Shown here piece by piece: positions 47,967 to 57,128 of a DNA stretch of 64,000 nucleotides. The translations under genes and the position numbers were made by a program. Under the pieces are notes generated by a model, which worked only from the letters and a program-made list of their open reading frames with translations, was not told the DNA's origin and searched no databases. The stretch comes from Candidatus Aenigmatarchaeota archaeon (lineage in GTDB: Archaea; Aenigmatarchaeota; Aenigmatarchaeia; GW2011-AR5). Position 1 is the first letter of the stretch; the number at the start of each line of letters is the position of its first letter. The stretch is taken from NCBI GenBank assembly GCA_016193585.1, contig JACPRW010000003.1:62001-126000 (forward strand), written 5' to 3'.

Positions 47967-49099
47967 ACCTTCACTTCTTTTCCGGTATTTTTAACCGTTT
48001 CCTGGTGCGTTACTGTTGCCTGGAAGATTTCTCTTGACCCGAAGTCGACTATCACCGGTCTGAATGTGCTGAGAAGCGACCCTGAGTTTACGATTGTTAT
48101 TGATTTGTAATTGTAGACGTGCGGCTGGTGTGATTGCCCGTGATGGACGATGTCGGGGACGTCGTCGAGCGTTAGGTAATCCTCGGGGAGTATTGTCGTG
48201 GACCTTCCCATGTATCGTTTCTTCAGTATGTCGGGTGAGAAGTTATGCACCATCAGTACTTTCAGTCCGCCCGCCTCCACGATAGCGGGGTTGGACACAG
48301 AGGTGATGTTTTTGCCGGTGAACGCCCGGGGGAGCTGTGGGTACTCCTCGGCGCGCTCTCCTCCGGGGGAAATGATGACCATCTTGCTTCTGGCGTATGT
48401 GTTGATGAGCGACTCGAGTTTCTGGTAGTCGTCTACCCCGCCTGCAATGAAGAGGTATTGGAAGTCCTGCTGTTCCACCCACCTGAAGAACCGTTCAGTA
48501 TCCTCATTCGGCGCTTCGGTGATGTGCAGGTCCGATACAAAACACCCCTTCCCCCTGCCTGAGGTTGGCTGGCGAAGCGGTATATCCGGATACAGAATCT
48601 GTTTGCCGGCCAGTGTTTTCCCTTCCCACTGCACCCGTGCAGCCACGACGTCGTCAAGCTCTATTTTTTGTTTTTCGTGAAACACAACCTGTATGGTGGT
48701 TGTCATATCCTCGAACTCTATGAGTTGTTTGCCGTCTCGCTCCGCGGCATCCTTGACCATACCTATGATGAAAATCTCCCCGCCTGTCTGTGGTATTTTG
48801 TTCAGGGAAACGAACTCCTTCTGGAGCCTGGTGAGGATGATTCGGGACATCTTTTCATATTTTGATTTGTAGAAGTGCATGAAGTCCTCGGTTGTCACCT
48901 CGGTAGGTTTATGTTCGAGTGATTTGAGTACGCGCGTGCCTGTTGTCTGGACGAAGTCCGATTCATTGAGGACGAGTTTGGTGGTGTGTGGAACCTCGGG
49001 TGAGGTGTTGGCGAGTATTTCAAGCGCTTTTGGTGTTAGTAGTTTGCCTTTTTCGAAGAATTTGAGCACGATTGCATCGTGGTTCATCTCCTCACCCAA
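47963..49099 (-). CDS. DNA polymerase D small subunit (DP1)-like protein with degenerate phosphoesterase site
   Basis: OB-fold region then CFVSDLHI, LFIAGGVDDY, ISPGGERAEEYPQLPRAF, LMVHNFS, DIVHHGQSHQPHVYNYKSITIVNSGSLLSTF. Confidence 0.88.
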   Translation of the reverse strand: MGEEMNHDAIVLKFFEKGKLLTPKALEILANTSPEVPHTTKLVLNESDFVQTTGTRVLKSLEHKPTEVTTEDFMHFYKSKYEKMSRIILTRLQKEFVSLNKIPQTGGEIFIIGMVKDAAERDGKQLIEFEDMTTTIQVVFHEKQKIELDDVVAARVQWEGKTLAGKQILYPDIPLRQPTSGRGKGCFVSDLHITEAPNEDTERFFRWVEQQDFQYLFIAGGVDDYQKLESLINTYARSKMVIISPGGERAEEYPQLPRAFTGKNITSVSNPAIVEAGGLKVLMVHNFSPDILKKRYMGRSTTILPEDYLTLDDVPDIVHHGQSHQPHVYNYKSITIVNSGSLLSTFRPVIVDFGSREIFQATVTHQETVKNTGKEVKV

Positions 49100-50318
49100 A
49101 TTTCGTCACCAATATCTTTCTTGTTTTCTCGCGTACAGGGCCGGATAGGGAAAGGGATATTTCCCTCGTCCTCCCATACCGCCCTTTTGAGATGACACGG
49201 GTCGCTATGACGCCGAGCATGTCGAGTTCGGCTACCAAATCACTTACCCTTCTCTGTGTTAATGGTTTTATATTGGTGGCCGTGCAGATGGTGTTGTAGT
49301 GGTGGAATATATCACCCGAGAGTATCCGCCTGTCAGTCCATTGTGCGTCCTGCTGCTTCTCTGTTTGTGTTATGATGACATGGAGCACGAGTTGTGAATG
49401 TAGTGGTTGTGATTTTATGAGTTCGACTATCCGCTCGAGGTTTATCTTTTCCTCTGCCAAATCCACATGCGTCTCCGTTACGTTGACGTCCCCCATCCGC
49501 TCTGCTATTTCTCCGGCAACGCGGAGCAGGTCCAATGCCCGCCGGGCGTCCCCATGCTCCTGTGCCGCAAGGGCTGCGCACTTGCCAACGGCCTCGTCGA
49601 GTACCACCCCCTCCCCAAAACCGGAGAGCGTGCGTTCAGCCAGGATATCATGGAGTTGTGTGGCGTTGTAGGGTTTGAAAAGTATTTCTTCCTCTCCAAG
49701 TGAAGATTTTACCCGCTGGTCAAGACTGTCCCGGAACGACGCGTTGTTGGTGATGCCGATAATGGTGATTCGGGTATTTTTCAACTCAATATTGATCCGG
49801 GATAGGTTGTAGAGGAACTCGTCGCCTATCTTGTTGATGAGTGTGTCTATTTCATCCAGGATTATGATGAGTGGTTTGTTGGTACTGTCCACCATCTCGA
49901 AAAATCTCCTGTATAAAACGTCTGTTGGCAGCCCTGTGTCAGGAACCCACCCCCCAAGAAGCCGTATGAGTTGTGCGAACAGCCGGTATTCGGTGTCGGC
50001 GACGCGTTTCATTTTACAGTTTATATAGAGTGTTTGTATTTCTTTGTCATTGGCCGCCGCGGCATCTTGTAGTTGTTGGAGGACTGTTTTACAACAGACC
50101 GTCTTGCCGGTGCCACAGGTGCCGTAGACGAAGATGTTGTTGATGGTATACCCCTTGAGCGCTGGAGCCAGGGTAACACTGAGTTGTTGTATCTCTTGTT
50201 CCCGGTGTTTTATTTTTGATGGTATGAAATTTGCGGTGAGTGTGTCTTTGTCTTGGAAGAGTGTTGGTTGTTTGAGATATTGTGAAAAAATTAGATTTTC
50301 CTGTCTACTACCCATCAC
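49092..50318 (-). CDS. cdc6: Orc1/Cdc6 replication initiator
   Basis: FVYGTCGTGKTVCCKTV, LIIILDEIDTL, IGITNNASFRDSLDQRVKSSLGEEEI, HGDARRALDLLRVAGEIAE, winged-helix C-terminus. Confidence 0.95.
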   Translation of the reverse strand: MMGSRQENLIFSQYLKQPTLFQDKDTLTANFIPSKIKHREQEIQQLSVTLAPALKGYTINNIFVYGTCGTGKTVCCKTVLQQLQDAAAANDKEIQTLYINCKMKRVADTEYRLFAQLIRLLGGWVPDTGLPTDVLYRRFFEMVDSTNKPLIIILDEIDTLINKIGDEFLYNLSRINIELKNTRITIIGITNNASFRDSLDQRVKSSLGEEEILFKPYNATQLHDILAERTLSGFGEGVVLDEAVGKCAALAAQEHGDARRALDLLRVAGEIAERMGDVNVTETHVDLAEEKINLERIVELIKSQPLHSQLVLHVIITQTEKQQDAQWTDRRILSGDIFHHYNTICTATNIKPLTQRRVSDLVAELDMLGVIATRVISKGRYGRTREISLSLSGPVREKTRKILVTKFG

Positions 50319-50324
50319 ACCACA

Positions 50325-50550
50325 CCCATCCCCTTATTTCTTTTGGACGGTATATAAACATATCTGCAGTGGAAAGTAAGGTTGGTATTCTATAGGCTTG
50401 ATATGACATACCCCATCGTTTCCTTTGGAGAAGATGTTGTAATGAAAACATATACAGTTACTACATAACACTGTCATAAGAAATGAAACAACGTACGTGT
50501 AGAAATGAAAAATTTCAACACTTCCTGAGGAAAATAGGGGGTGAAGGGAG
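50325..50550. promoter_or_regulatory. Candidate replication origin with ORB-like repeats upstream of orc1/cdc6
   Basis: ORB-like dyads with G-tracts: 50330-50347 (-) tccaaaagaaataagggg; 50411-50431 (-) tctccaaaggaaacgatgggg; 50522-50545 (+) ttcctgaggaaaatagggggtg; weaker cagtggaaagtaagg at 50367. Confidence 0.7.
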
Positions 50551-50563
50551 TGTGGTGAGGAGG

Positions 50564-50968
50564 TCATTGTGGTACGAATTTGAAACCATAGAACAAAATT
50601 CCCGATTCGTCGTTGTCGTGGAGCCTCCTGAAAACAACACGGACAGGTACCCCAACACGAACACTACCCACATCCACATCAATCTGTGCAGTCACTAGGG
50701 GACCTTCCTTCAATTCCACAACCCCAACCACATACGGCGTCTCCCCCTCATACCCAGTTGGGGGGGCATGAATTGTGGTATAAGAAACAACCTTCCCCAC
50801 ACCCGAAAGCGCATGGCTGACCAAACCATCCTTCCCACACGACATACAGAATGTGCGGGGGGGAAAGTGGACGACATCACACCCATCACACCGGCTCCCG
50901 ATGAAATTATACCGGGCCTTGCGCAACCGCCATCCCTGAGGAACGAAACCGCGCACCATATATGTCAC
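50564..50968 (-). CDS. DUF35-type Zn-ribbon/OB-fold protein (acyl-CoA binding partner of the thiolase/HMGCS complex)
   Basis: GSRCDGCDVVHFPPRTFCMSCGKDG; adjacent to thiolase and HMG-CoA synthase. Confidence 0.9.
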   Translation of the reverse strand: MTYMVRGFVPQGWRLRKARYNFIGSRCDGCDVVHFPPRTFCMSCGKDGLVSHALSGVGKVVSYTTIHAPPTGYEGETPYVVGVVELKEGPLVTAQIDVDVGSVRVGVPVRVVFRRLHDNDESGILFYGFKFVPQ

Positions 50969-50974
50969 CTTAAC

Positions 50975-52135
50975 CTACAATTGGTCCAAACCAAGTAAGG
51001 TGGCGACCGCTGTCGCCCCACTACCCCCTACATTGAGCGCTAAACCGTAGTGGGGATTTTTAAGTTGGTTGTGGGATGTACCCCGGAGTTGTTTTGTTAT
51101 ATCAACCACCTGGCGTATTCCTGTTGCGCCCACCGGGTGCCCTATCGCTTTGAGCCCACCCATAGTGTTCGTTGGGATGGTGCCGGTTCTTCTGACTTCA
51201 CCAGCCTCGACAAACATACCACCACCCCCCTTCTGGCAAAATCCAAGGTCTTCTAAGGCAAAAATCTCATTAATCGAGAAACAATCATGGACCTCAAGGA
51301 GGTCGATGGCATCATGCTTCAGGTGGGTTTTCTCAAACACAGCACTACCAACGGCTTTTGTGGCAGCCATCTCTACCAACGAGGCGCGGTCGTGGAGTGC
51401 AACGGTATCAGACGCCTGTTCGCTGGCGAGAAGCCAGACTGGTGTTGGCAACTGCCGGGCTATTCTTTCCGACACGATGACGGCGCATGCGGCGCCGTCG
51501 GTTATTGGAGAGCAGTCCAGTACATGGAGCGGGTCGGCGACGAGTGGGGAGGAGAGTACGTCTTGTATGGTTGTAGTGAAGGGGAACTGGGCATAGGGGT
51601 TCCCAACAGCGTGTTCGTGGTTTATGACCGAGACCATGGCAAGCTGCTCCCGCGTCGTCCCGAAGCGGTGCATGTGCGCCCGCGCCATGAGCGCATAAAT
51701 GCCGGCGAAGGTGAGCCCTATTGACGATTCCCACTCATGGTCTCCTGCAGCCATCAGGGCGGCGTTGACGTCCTGCGTCCTCAAATCAGTCATCTTCTCA
51801 ACACCAAGCGCGGCAACAACGTCGTATGCGCCCGAGGCAACGGCGAGATACGCCTGCCGCAGTGCTGTTGCGCCCGAGGCGCATGCAGCCTCGCAGCGCG
51901 TTGAAGGTATCGGCGCAAGCCCGACCGCATCGGCTACAAGCGCAGCCACATGCTCCTGTTCGGCAAGGAGCCCCGCGCTCATGTTCCCGACGTATAGTGC
52001 CTGGACGCGGGCGCTTTCCAGGTTCGCGTCGGCGACTGCATGCTTGACCGCTTCACCGGCAAGCTGCCTGATTGACTGGTCCCAGTGCTCGCCGAACTTC
52101 GTCTGCCCGACTCCGGCAATTGCAACGTTCTTCAT
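50975..52135 (-). CDS. Acetyl-CoA C-acetyltransferase (archaeal thiolase)
   Basis: STRCEAACASGATALRQAYLAVASGAYDVV; TNTMGGLKAIGHPVGATGIRQV; LALNVGGSGATAVATLL. Confidence 0.93.
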   Translation of the reverse strand: MKNVAIAGVGQTKFGEHWDQSIRQLAGEAVKHAVADANLESARVQALYVGNMSAGLLAEQEHVAALVADAVGLAPIPSTRCEAACASGATALRQAYLAVASGAYDVVAALGVEKMTDLRTQDVNAALMAAGDHEWESSIGLTFAGIYALMARAHMHRFGTTREQLAMVSVINHEHAVGNPYAQFPFTTTIQDVLSSPLVADPLHVLDCSPITDGAACAVIVSERIARQLPTPVWLLASEQASDTVALHDRASLVEMAATKAVGSAVFEKTHLKHDAIDLLEVHDCFSINEIFALEDLGFCQKGGGGMFVEAGEVRRTGTIPTNTMGGLKAIGHPVGATGIRQVVDITKQLRGTSHNQLKNPHYGLALNVGGSGATAVATLLGLDQL

Positions 52136-52144
52136 ACAATCAAC

Positions 52145-52426
52145 TTATACGAGATTGCCATGAGCATAACCACGTACTGACACGTTCCCGAACACTTCCA
52201 TCGCTTCTGCAGCACCGTAACGGAGAAAGCTCGGTGGGTGAGTGGTGGTAAGAGGCACATCGCCCGAGAAGTATAGAATCGTATCATGCTCGCCAATAAA
52301 GTGTGCAACACAACTGAATTTTCCAGACGGCTTGTAACAGAGTACCACCCGTCCGCCACAACAGCGTCCGATACGCGCATGCGCGTCATCGAGCAGGTCG
52401 CCTACAAGGCCGGTTATTTGGTGCAT
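52145..52426 (-). CDS. Small hypothetical protein between thiolase and HMG-CoA synthase
   Basis: 93-aa ORF fitting tightly between operon genes; no recognised domain. Confidence 0.4.
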   Translation of the reverse strand: MHQITGLVGDLLDDAHARIGRCCGGRVVLCYKPSGKFSCVAHFIGEHDTILYFSGDVPLTTTHPPSFLRYGAAEAMEVFGNVSVRGYAHGNLV

Positions 52427-52432
52427 GGTGCA

Positions 52433-53475
52433 TCACTCCCTCAAAAGCTTCCTCATGCGGGCGTATGCAGCGTAATCGACGTACGTCCTGCCGTTGTTTA
52501 TGTAGTGTGCCGTCGGCTGCGCAAGCGGTCGCCGTTCCTTGATGGCGTCAGTGACGACCAGTGAGAGCGAATCGCTGCCGGCACCCGAACCGAATGAGGT
52601 GAGGAGTATCCGCTCGCCGGGTTTGGCGATGTCGAGGATTGCGCACAGCCCGAGCAGGCTCGAGCCCGAGTAGGTATTCCCGATACGGCTTACCACGAGG
52701 CCCGGCAGCAGCTTCTGCTCGTCGAACCCGAGCGTTTTCGCCGCCTGCCGGGGAAACTTGCCGTTGGGCATGTGGAAGACAACATGGTCAAAATCATCCT
52801 GCTGCAACGAGAGTTTTTTCATGAGGCCTTGTGTCGCCGAGACGACGTGGCGGAAATATGCAGGCCTGCCGGTGAAACGTGCGCCGTGGCTCGGATACGC
52901 CTGCCCTTCCCTGCGCCAGAAGTCGGGCGTATCAGTGGTAAACGAGTAGGTGCCTTCGATGGCGGCGAGCGGGTCCCTGCCAATGATGAACGCGCCGCCG
53001 CCGGAAGAAGCAGTATACTCGAGTGCGTCTCCTGGCCGCGCCTGCGACGTGTCAGCGCCGATAGCCATGCCGTAGTCGGTCATGCCGGCTTTCACGAGCG
53101 CGTAGCAGACCTGCATGGCAGCTGTTCCTGCCTTGCACGCGAATTCAAAATCAGCAAGCATCACTTCTGGCGTGATGTCGAGTGCCTCAGCCACGACGGT
53201 TCCCGAGGGCTTGACAACATACGGGTGGCTCTCGCTGCCGACGAACAGCGCGCCGATGCGTTGGGGGTCTATCTGCGCGCGGAGCAGCGCATTTCTGGCA
53301 GCTTCGACGCTTATGGTGATGGTATCCTCGTCGCTGCCGGCAACGCTTTTCTCCTCTACCATGAGGCCGCGCTTGATGGTTTCCGGGTCCTGCCCCCAGA
53401 CACGGGCGATTTCTTCGACAGTGATACGGTAACGAGGGACATAGCATCCGTAACCTACAATACCCACATCATCCA
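52433..53475 (-). CDS. Hydroxymethylglutaryl-CoA synthase
   Basis: [77 protein letters not shown]. Confidence 0.93.
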
Positions 53476-53514
53476 TACATCCACCGGTTGAGATGAATAA
53501 CGCCAGCAAGTATT

Positions 53515-53610
53515 TAATAGTAAAGAACATTGATTTTGGAACATTTTACAATGTTCTTTCCCTATAGCAGATTGTAGTAAAAAGTTCCATTATTATTACA
53601 ATCCGCTATA
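53515..53610 (-). repeat. Two-hairpin palindromic element, family A copy 4 (reverse)
   Basis: taatagtaaagaacattgattttggaacattttacaatgttctttccctatagcagattgtagtaaaaagttccattattattacaatccgctata. Confidence 0.9.
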
Positions 53611-53664
53611 AGAGCAAACGCGGCAGGCAGCGGTTCTATTAAATAAAGCGCTGCAAATATAACT

Positions 53665-54471
53665 ATGGTTCTCGAATCGCTGCTCAATCCCCGGAGCGCC
53701 GCCGGCAAGCAGCTCGACATTCTCGTCGTTTCTGTCATGTACACGTTCATCGCGCTCTTCTTCGCGTACCAGCTGTTTCCCCAGGAATCGTCGCTCCTCA
53801 CCATATCGATGGTGACCATTGTCTTCGTTCCGTTTTTCCAGAAGCTGTTCGAGGAAGACGAGGCGGTAGAGAATTCATGCGCCAAACCCGCAGGAAACCT
53901 TCTCGTGCGGCACAAGGAAACGATGCTCGCCTTCTCGGCATTTTTTCTGGGCGTTGTCGTTGCAACGAGCTTCGCGTACATATTCTTCCCGTCGCACAGC
54001 AGCGCCTTTTCGCTGCAGTCACAGACGCTGAGAAGCATAACTTCAGGCGGGGTTACCGAGGCAGGCGGCTTCGCAAAGTATTTCATAAACAATTCGCAGG
54101 TAATGGTGCTCGTTTTCATATTGTCGGTGGTGTTCGGCGCCGGCGCTATTTTCATTCTCGCATGGAACGCCTCGGTCATCGGCGTGTTCGCCGGCACGCT
54201 CGTCCAGTCGCTTGCGACAAAGGGCATACCGCCAGCCGCGGCATTCGTGTACGGTCTTCCCGTAAGCCTCAGTTCGATAGCGCTCCACGGCGTCCCCGAA
54301 ATCATGGCGTACTTTGTCGCTGGCCTTGCCGGCGGCATACTGTCAGTTGGCATTATACGGGAAAACATACACAGCAATGAGTTCAGGCTCGTGCTCAAGG
54401 ACGCGGTAAAGCTGCTCCTTGTCGCAGAATTTCTCATCGTCTTCGCCGCGTGGCTCGAGGCGTTTTTCTAG
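53665..54471 (+). CDS. SpoIIM-family (stage II sporulation protein M-like) membrane protein
   Basis: FILAWNASVIGVFAGTLVQ..YGLPVSLSSIALHGVPEIMAYFVAGLAGGILSVGI. Confidence 0.85.
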   Translation: MVLESLLNPRSAAGKQLDILVVSVMYTFIALFFAYQLFPQESSLLTISMVTIVFVPFFQKLFEEDEAVENSCAKPAGNLLVRHKETMLAFSAFFLGVVVATSFAYIFFPSHSSAFSLQSQTLRSITSGGVTEAGGFAKYFINNSQVMVLVFILSVVFGAGAIFILAWNASVIGVFAGTLVQSLATKGIPPAAAFVYGLPVSLSSIALHGVPEIMAYFVAGLAGGILSVGIIRENIHSNEFRLVLKDAVKLLLVAEFLIVFAAWLEAFF

Positions 54472-54503
54472 GTTATTTAAAAATTACTACTAATTCTGGG
54501 CTC

Positions 54504-54935
54504 ATGCCGAAGCCGCTGGAAACGAGACAGTTTACATACGAAGAGAAGAAGGAAGTACCTCATTCTAGAATTTGCTATTCGACGAGAAGGCATGTGCCCG
54601 ATGGCTATGCTTGCAGGTCCCCGCCGCCCCGTGAAGCGTTCGGCGTGCCTGTTGATGTGAATGGCTACAAACTGAAATCTCTGGTAAGAAGGCGCAAAGA
54701 AACAGGACAGCGCAAACACCCAAGATTATACGAAGTGTGGCAGTACGTATCCCCGCGAAGTGGCATCAGAAGACATGACCGTAAAAAAAGAGGGCAGACG
54801 CACAACAGAGGAACCCGCCGGGGGTACGCGTCGATAGCAGTCGTCATGGAATTGTATAACGACTTTCAAACTGCGGTGAGAAGAGCAGACGAAATGGTGG
54901 TCACTGGGCAATCAAGACTTCCCGCTGCTTTGTGA
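54504..54935 (+). CDS. Hypothetical basic protein
   Basis: MPKPLETRQFTYEEKKEVPHSRICYSTRRHVPDGYACRSPPPREAFG...; no recognised domain. Confidence 0.5.
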   Translation: MPKPLETRQFTYEEKKEVPHSRICYSTRRHVPDGYACRSPPPREAFGVPVDVNGYKLKSLVRRRKETGQRKHPRLYEVWQYVSPRSGIRRHDRKKRGQTHNRGTRRGYASIAVVMELYNDFQTAVRRADEMVVTGQSRLPAAL

Positions 54936-55054
54936 AAACCTCATTGTGCCCATCCAGCAGGGAAATTGGATTCAGGCCCGTGGCAGCAGTCTTTTACGCC
55001 GAGTACGACGGCATAGAAAGGAGTGATTGGTAATAAAGGCAATCGGCGAGTAAC

Positions 55055-55204
55055 ATGGCACACAGAATCCCGCGCCTCGCGGTAATCGCTGACAAGGAAT
55101 GGCTCAATCTGCGGTCACTGGCCGATTACAGCAGGCGCCATCCTGACGCATTCGAGCTCTGCGGCGTCATTGTTCCCGGCGGCGACGTGGACAGGGAGCG
55201 TTAA
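55055..55204 (+). CDS. Possible 49-aa hypothetical ORF
   Basis: MAHRIPRLAVIADKEWLNLRSLADYSRRHPDAFELCGVIVPGGDVDRER*. Confidence 0.3.
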   Translation: MAHRIPRLAVIADKEWLNLRSLADYSRRHPDAFELCGVIVPGGDVDRER

Positions 55205-55342
55205 GAAAAGCTTATGACATATGGACCGGAGAAGCGTTAAGGAAACCACTTGATCGTGAGCTTGGAAGAACTGTTGCAGGCGCAGGCTGATTCTTTTCCT
55301 TGAACACCAAAAGCCAATCGAATCTGATGATTATCTTCGAAA

Positions 55343-55531
55343 TATAGATAACTGCATAATGTGCGTGGCATATTATTAGCAGTTATAGCTCTACAAGGAA
55401 AGAAACAGGATACGAGGAGAATCGAAGATTCTCCTGTACAGGTGGATTCATGGAATCCACCTTGTATTACTTCCTTGTGAGCTATAGGTGAACCCAGAAA
55501 TCATATCAGATTCTTTTCTGGGTTCACTATA
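55343..55531. repeat. Palindromic element F: hairpin - three-way junction with two arms - hairpin
   Basis: agataactgc..gcagttat; agctctacaaggaa[aggagaatcgaagattctcct][ggtggattcatggaatccacc]ttccttgtgagct; gtgaacccagaaa..ttttctgggttcac. Confidence 0.8.
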
Positions 55532-55537
55532 TCTGAA

Positions 55538-56788
55538 TTAACGCCTTTTCCCGAGCAGTTCCTTTGCCCTTGACACAGAAACGTTCTTTTCAGAAGCCAT
55601 GCGCTTCGCAATCTTTTCTATCTGCTTGCCACTCGCTCCTGCAAGCACCGCGATGTTCTTGGCATGCAATGACATGTGCCCCTTTTGTATCCCCTCGGAC
55701 GCAAGCGCGCGAAGGGCAGCAAAATTCTGGGCAAGTCCGACAGTTGCCATCACCTGCGCCAGTTCCTGCGCTGTTTGTACACCAAGTATCTTGAGCGATA
55801 GTTTGGCTATGGGATGCGTCCGTATCGTGCCGCCGATGATGCCGGAGGCAATAGGCAGCTCAATGCTCCCTATGAGGTCGCCCTTGTCGTTGGTCTCGTA
55901 GTTCGTGAGCGAGTGGTAGCCGCCGATGGAAGCATAGCTGTGCGCGCCGGCTTCGAGCGCCCGGAAATCGTTGCCTGTTGCAATGGCCACGGCATCAATG
56001 CCGTTCATGATGCCCTTGTTGTGCGTCGTGCACCGGTACTGGTCGGCTTCGGCGAACGCGTACGCGTCGAGGATGCCGTCAATGACGTCTGCACCGAGAA
56101 TGTCTTTGCTCCACACAGCTCTCGCCCGCGCGAGCCTCCGCGTCGCAAGGTTGGAAATTATCCGCAGCCGCACTGTGCCGCCGGTGAGTTCCTCCAGATA
56201 CGGCGATACTGCCTCGCACATGGTATTGACGGCGTTGGCGCCCATCGCATCGCGGACGTCGACGAGCAGCTGCACGACCATCATGTCCCCGCGCTTCGTC
56301 TTCAGCACGCGCGCGCCGATGTCCCTGATGCCGCCGCCCAGCCTGACCATTACGGAGTCCTGCCTGTTGGCTATATCCATGATTTCCCCCCTCTTTTCCG
56401 CAACGAGCTTCGCTGCAGCTTGTGCGTCGGGCACGCGCACGAGCTGTACCTGTCCTATCATCACTGGCTCGTCGCTTGATGCGGTAAAGCCCCCGGCATG
56501 CCGCGCAAGCTTGGCGGCGTGCGACGCGGCGGCAACAACAGACGGCTCTTCGATGGCCATAGGCACAAGGTAGTCTTTCCCGTTGACAAGGAAGTTGGTG
56601 GCGATGCCTATTGGCAGCTGCGTCGTCCCCACCACGTTTTCGGAAATCATTTCGGCAGTCCGGATTCCGAGCGCCGAGTTGTGGCCGAGGAGCCTGACCT
56701 CTTCGTTACTGAGTTTTGCGAACTTCTTGAGGAACTGCAGGCGTTTCCCATGGGGCAGCTCATAAAACCCCCTGATAGAAGACTTCAT
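55538..56788 (-). CDS. Hydroxymethylglutaryl-CoA reductase, class II-like
   Basis: MAIEEPSVVAAASHAAKLAR; VDVRDAMGANAVNTMCEAVSPYLEELTGG; TTHNKGIMNGIDAVAIATGNDFRALEAGAH; GGTIRTHP. Confidence 0.92.
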   Translation of the reverse strand: MKSSIRGFYELPHGKRLQFLKKFAKLSNEEVRLLGHNSALGIRTAEMISENVVGTTQLPIGIATNFLVNGKDYLVPMAIEEPSVVAAASHAAKLARHAGGFTASSDEPVMIGQVQLVRVPDAQAAAKLVAEKRGEIMDIANRQDSVMVRLGGGIRDIGARVLKTKRGDMMVVQLLVDVRDAMGANAVNTMCEAVSPYLEELTGGTVRLRIISNLATRRLARARAVWSKDILGADVIDGILDAYAFAEADQYRCTTHNKGIMNGIDAVAIATGNDFRALEAGAHSYASIGGYHSLTNYETNDKGDLIGSIELPIASGIIGGTIRTHPIAKLSLKILGVQTAQELAQVMATVGLAQNFAALRALASEGIQKGHMSLHAKNIAVLAGASGKQIEKIAKRMASEKNVSVSRAKELLGKRR

Positions 56789-56879
56789 CGGTACAACTTA
56801 GAAAAAAGCGCTTTTAAGGTTGAGGAGGCGGGGAGAGGGGCGGCGGGTAGTTTAAATAACTTTTCAAGAAACATACCGC

Positions 56880-57128
56880 ATGGGCGAATTCAGCAGCAGG
56901 CATTATTACAAAACCAGTCTTATACCAGGACTCCCTGCATTCGACGGACATCTGTACGTCTTGGGGAAGGTAACCGATGGTGGGGTTGTCCTCTACAGTG
57001 ACGGCGGCGATAGAATCTATGTCAACAGAAGAGACGCAGAAGCCGCCCAGCGTCGGGCAATAAGGGACCATTTCGTAGGACCGGGAGGCCGTGAAACCAT
57101 ACAGGTGCTTCGGCTCAGAATCGATTAA
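56880..57128 (+). CDS. Small hypothetical protein
   Basis: 82-aa ORF between divergent HMGR and hjc; no recognised domain. Confidence 0.45.
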   Translation: MGEFSSRHYYKTSLIPGLPAFDGHLYVLGKVTDGGVVLYSDGGDRIYVNRRDAEAAQRRAIRDHFVGPGGRETIQVLRLRID

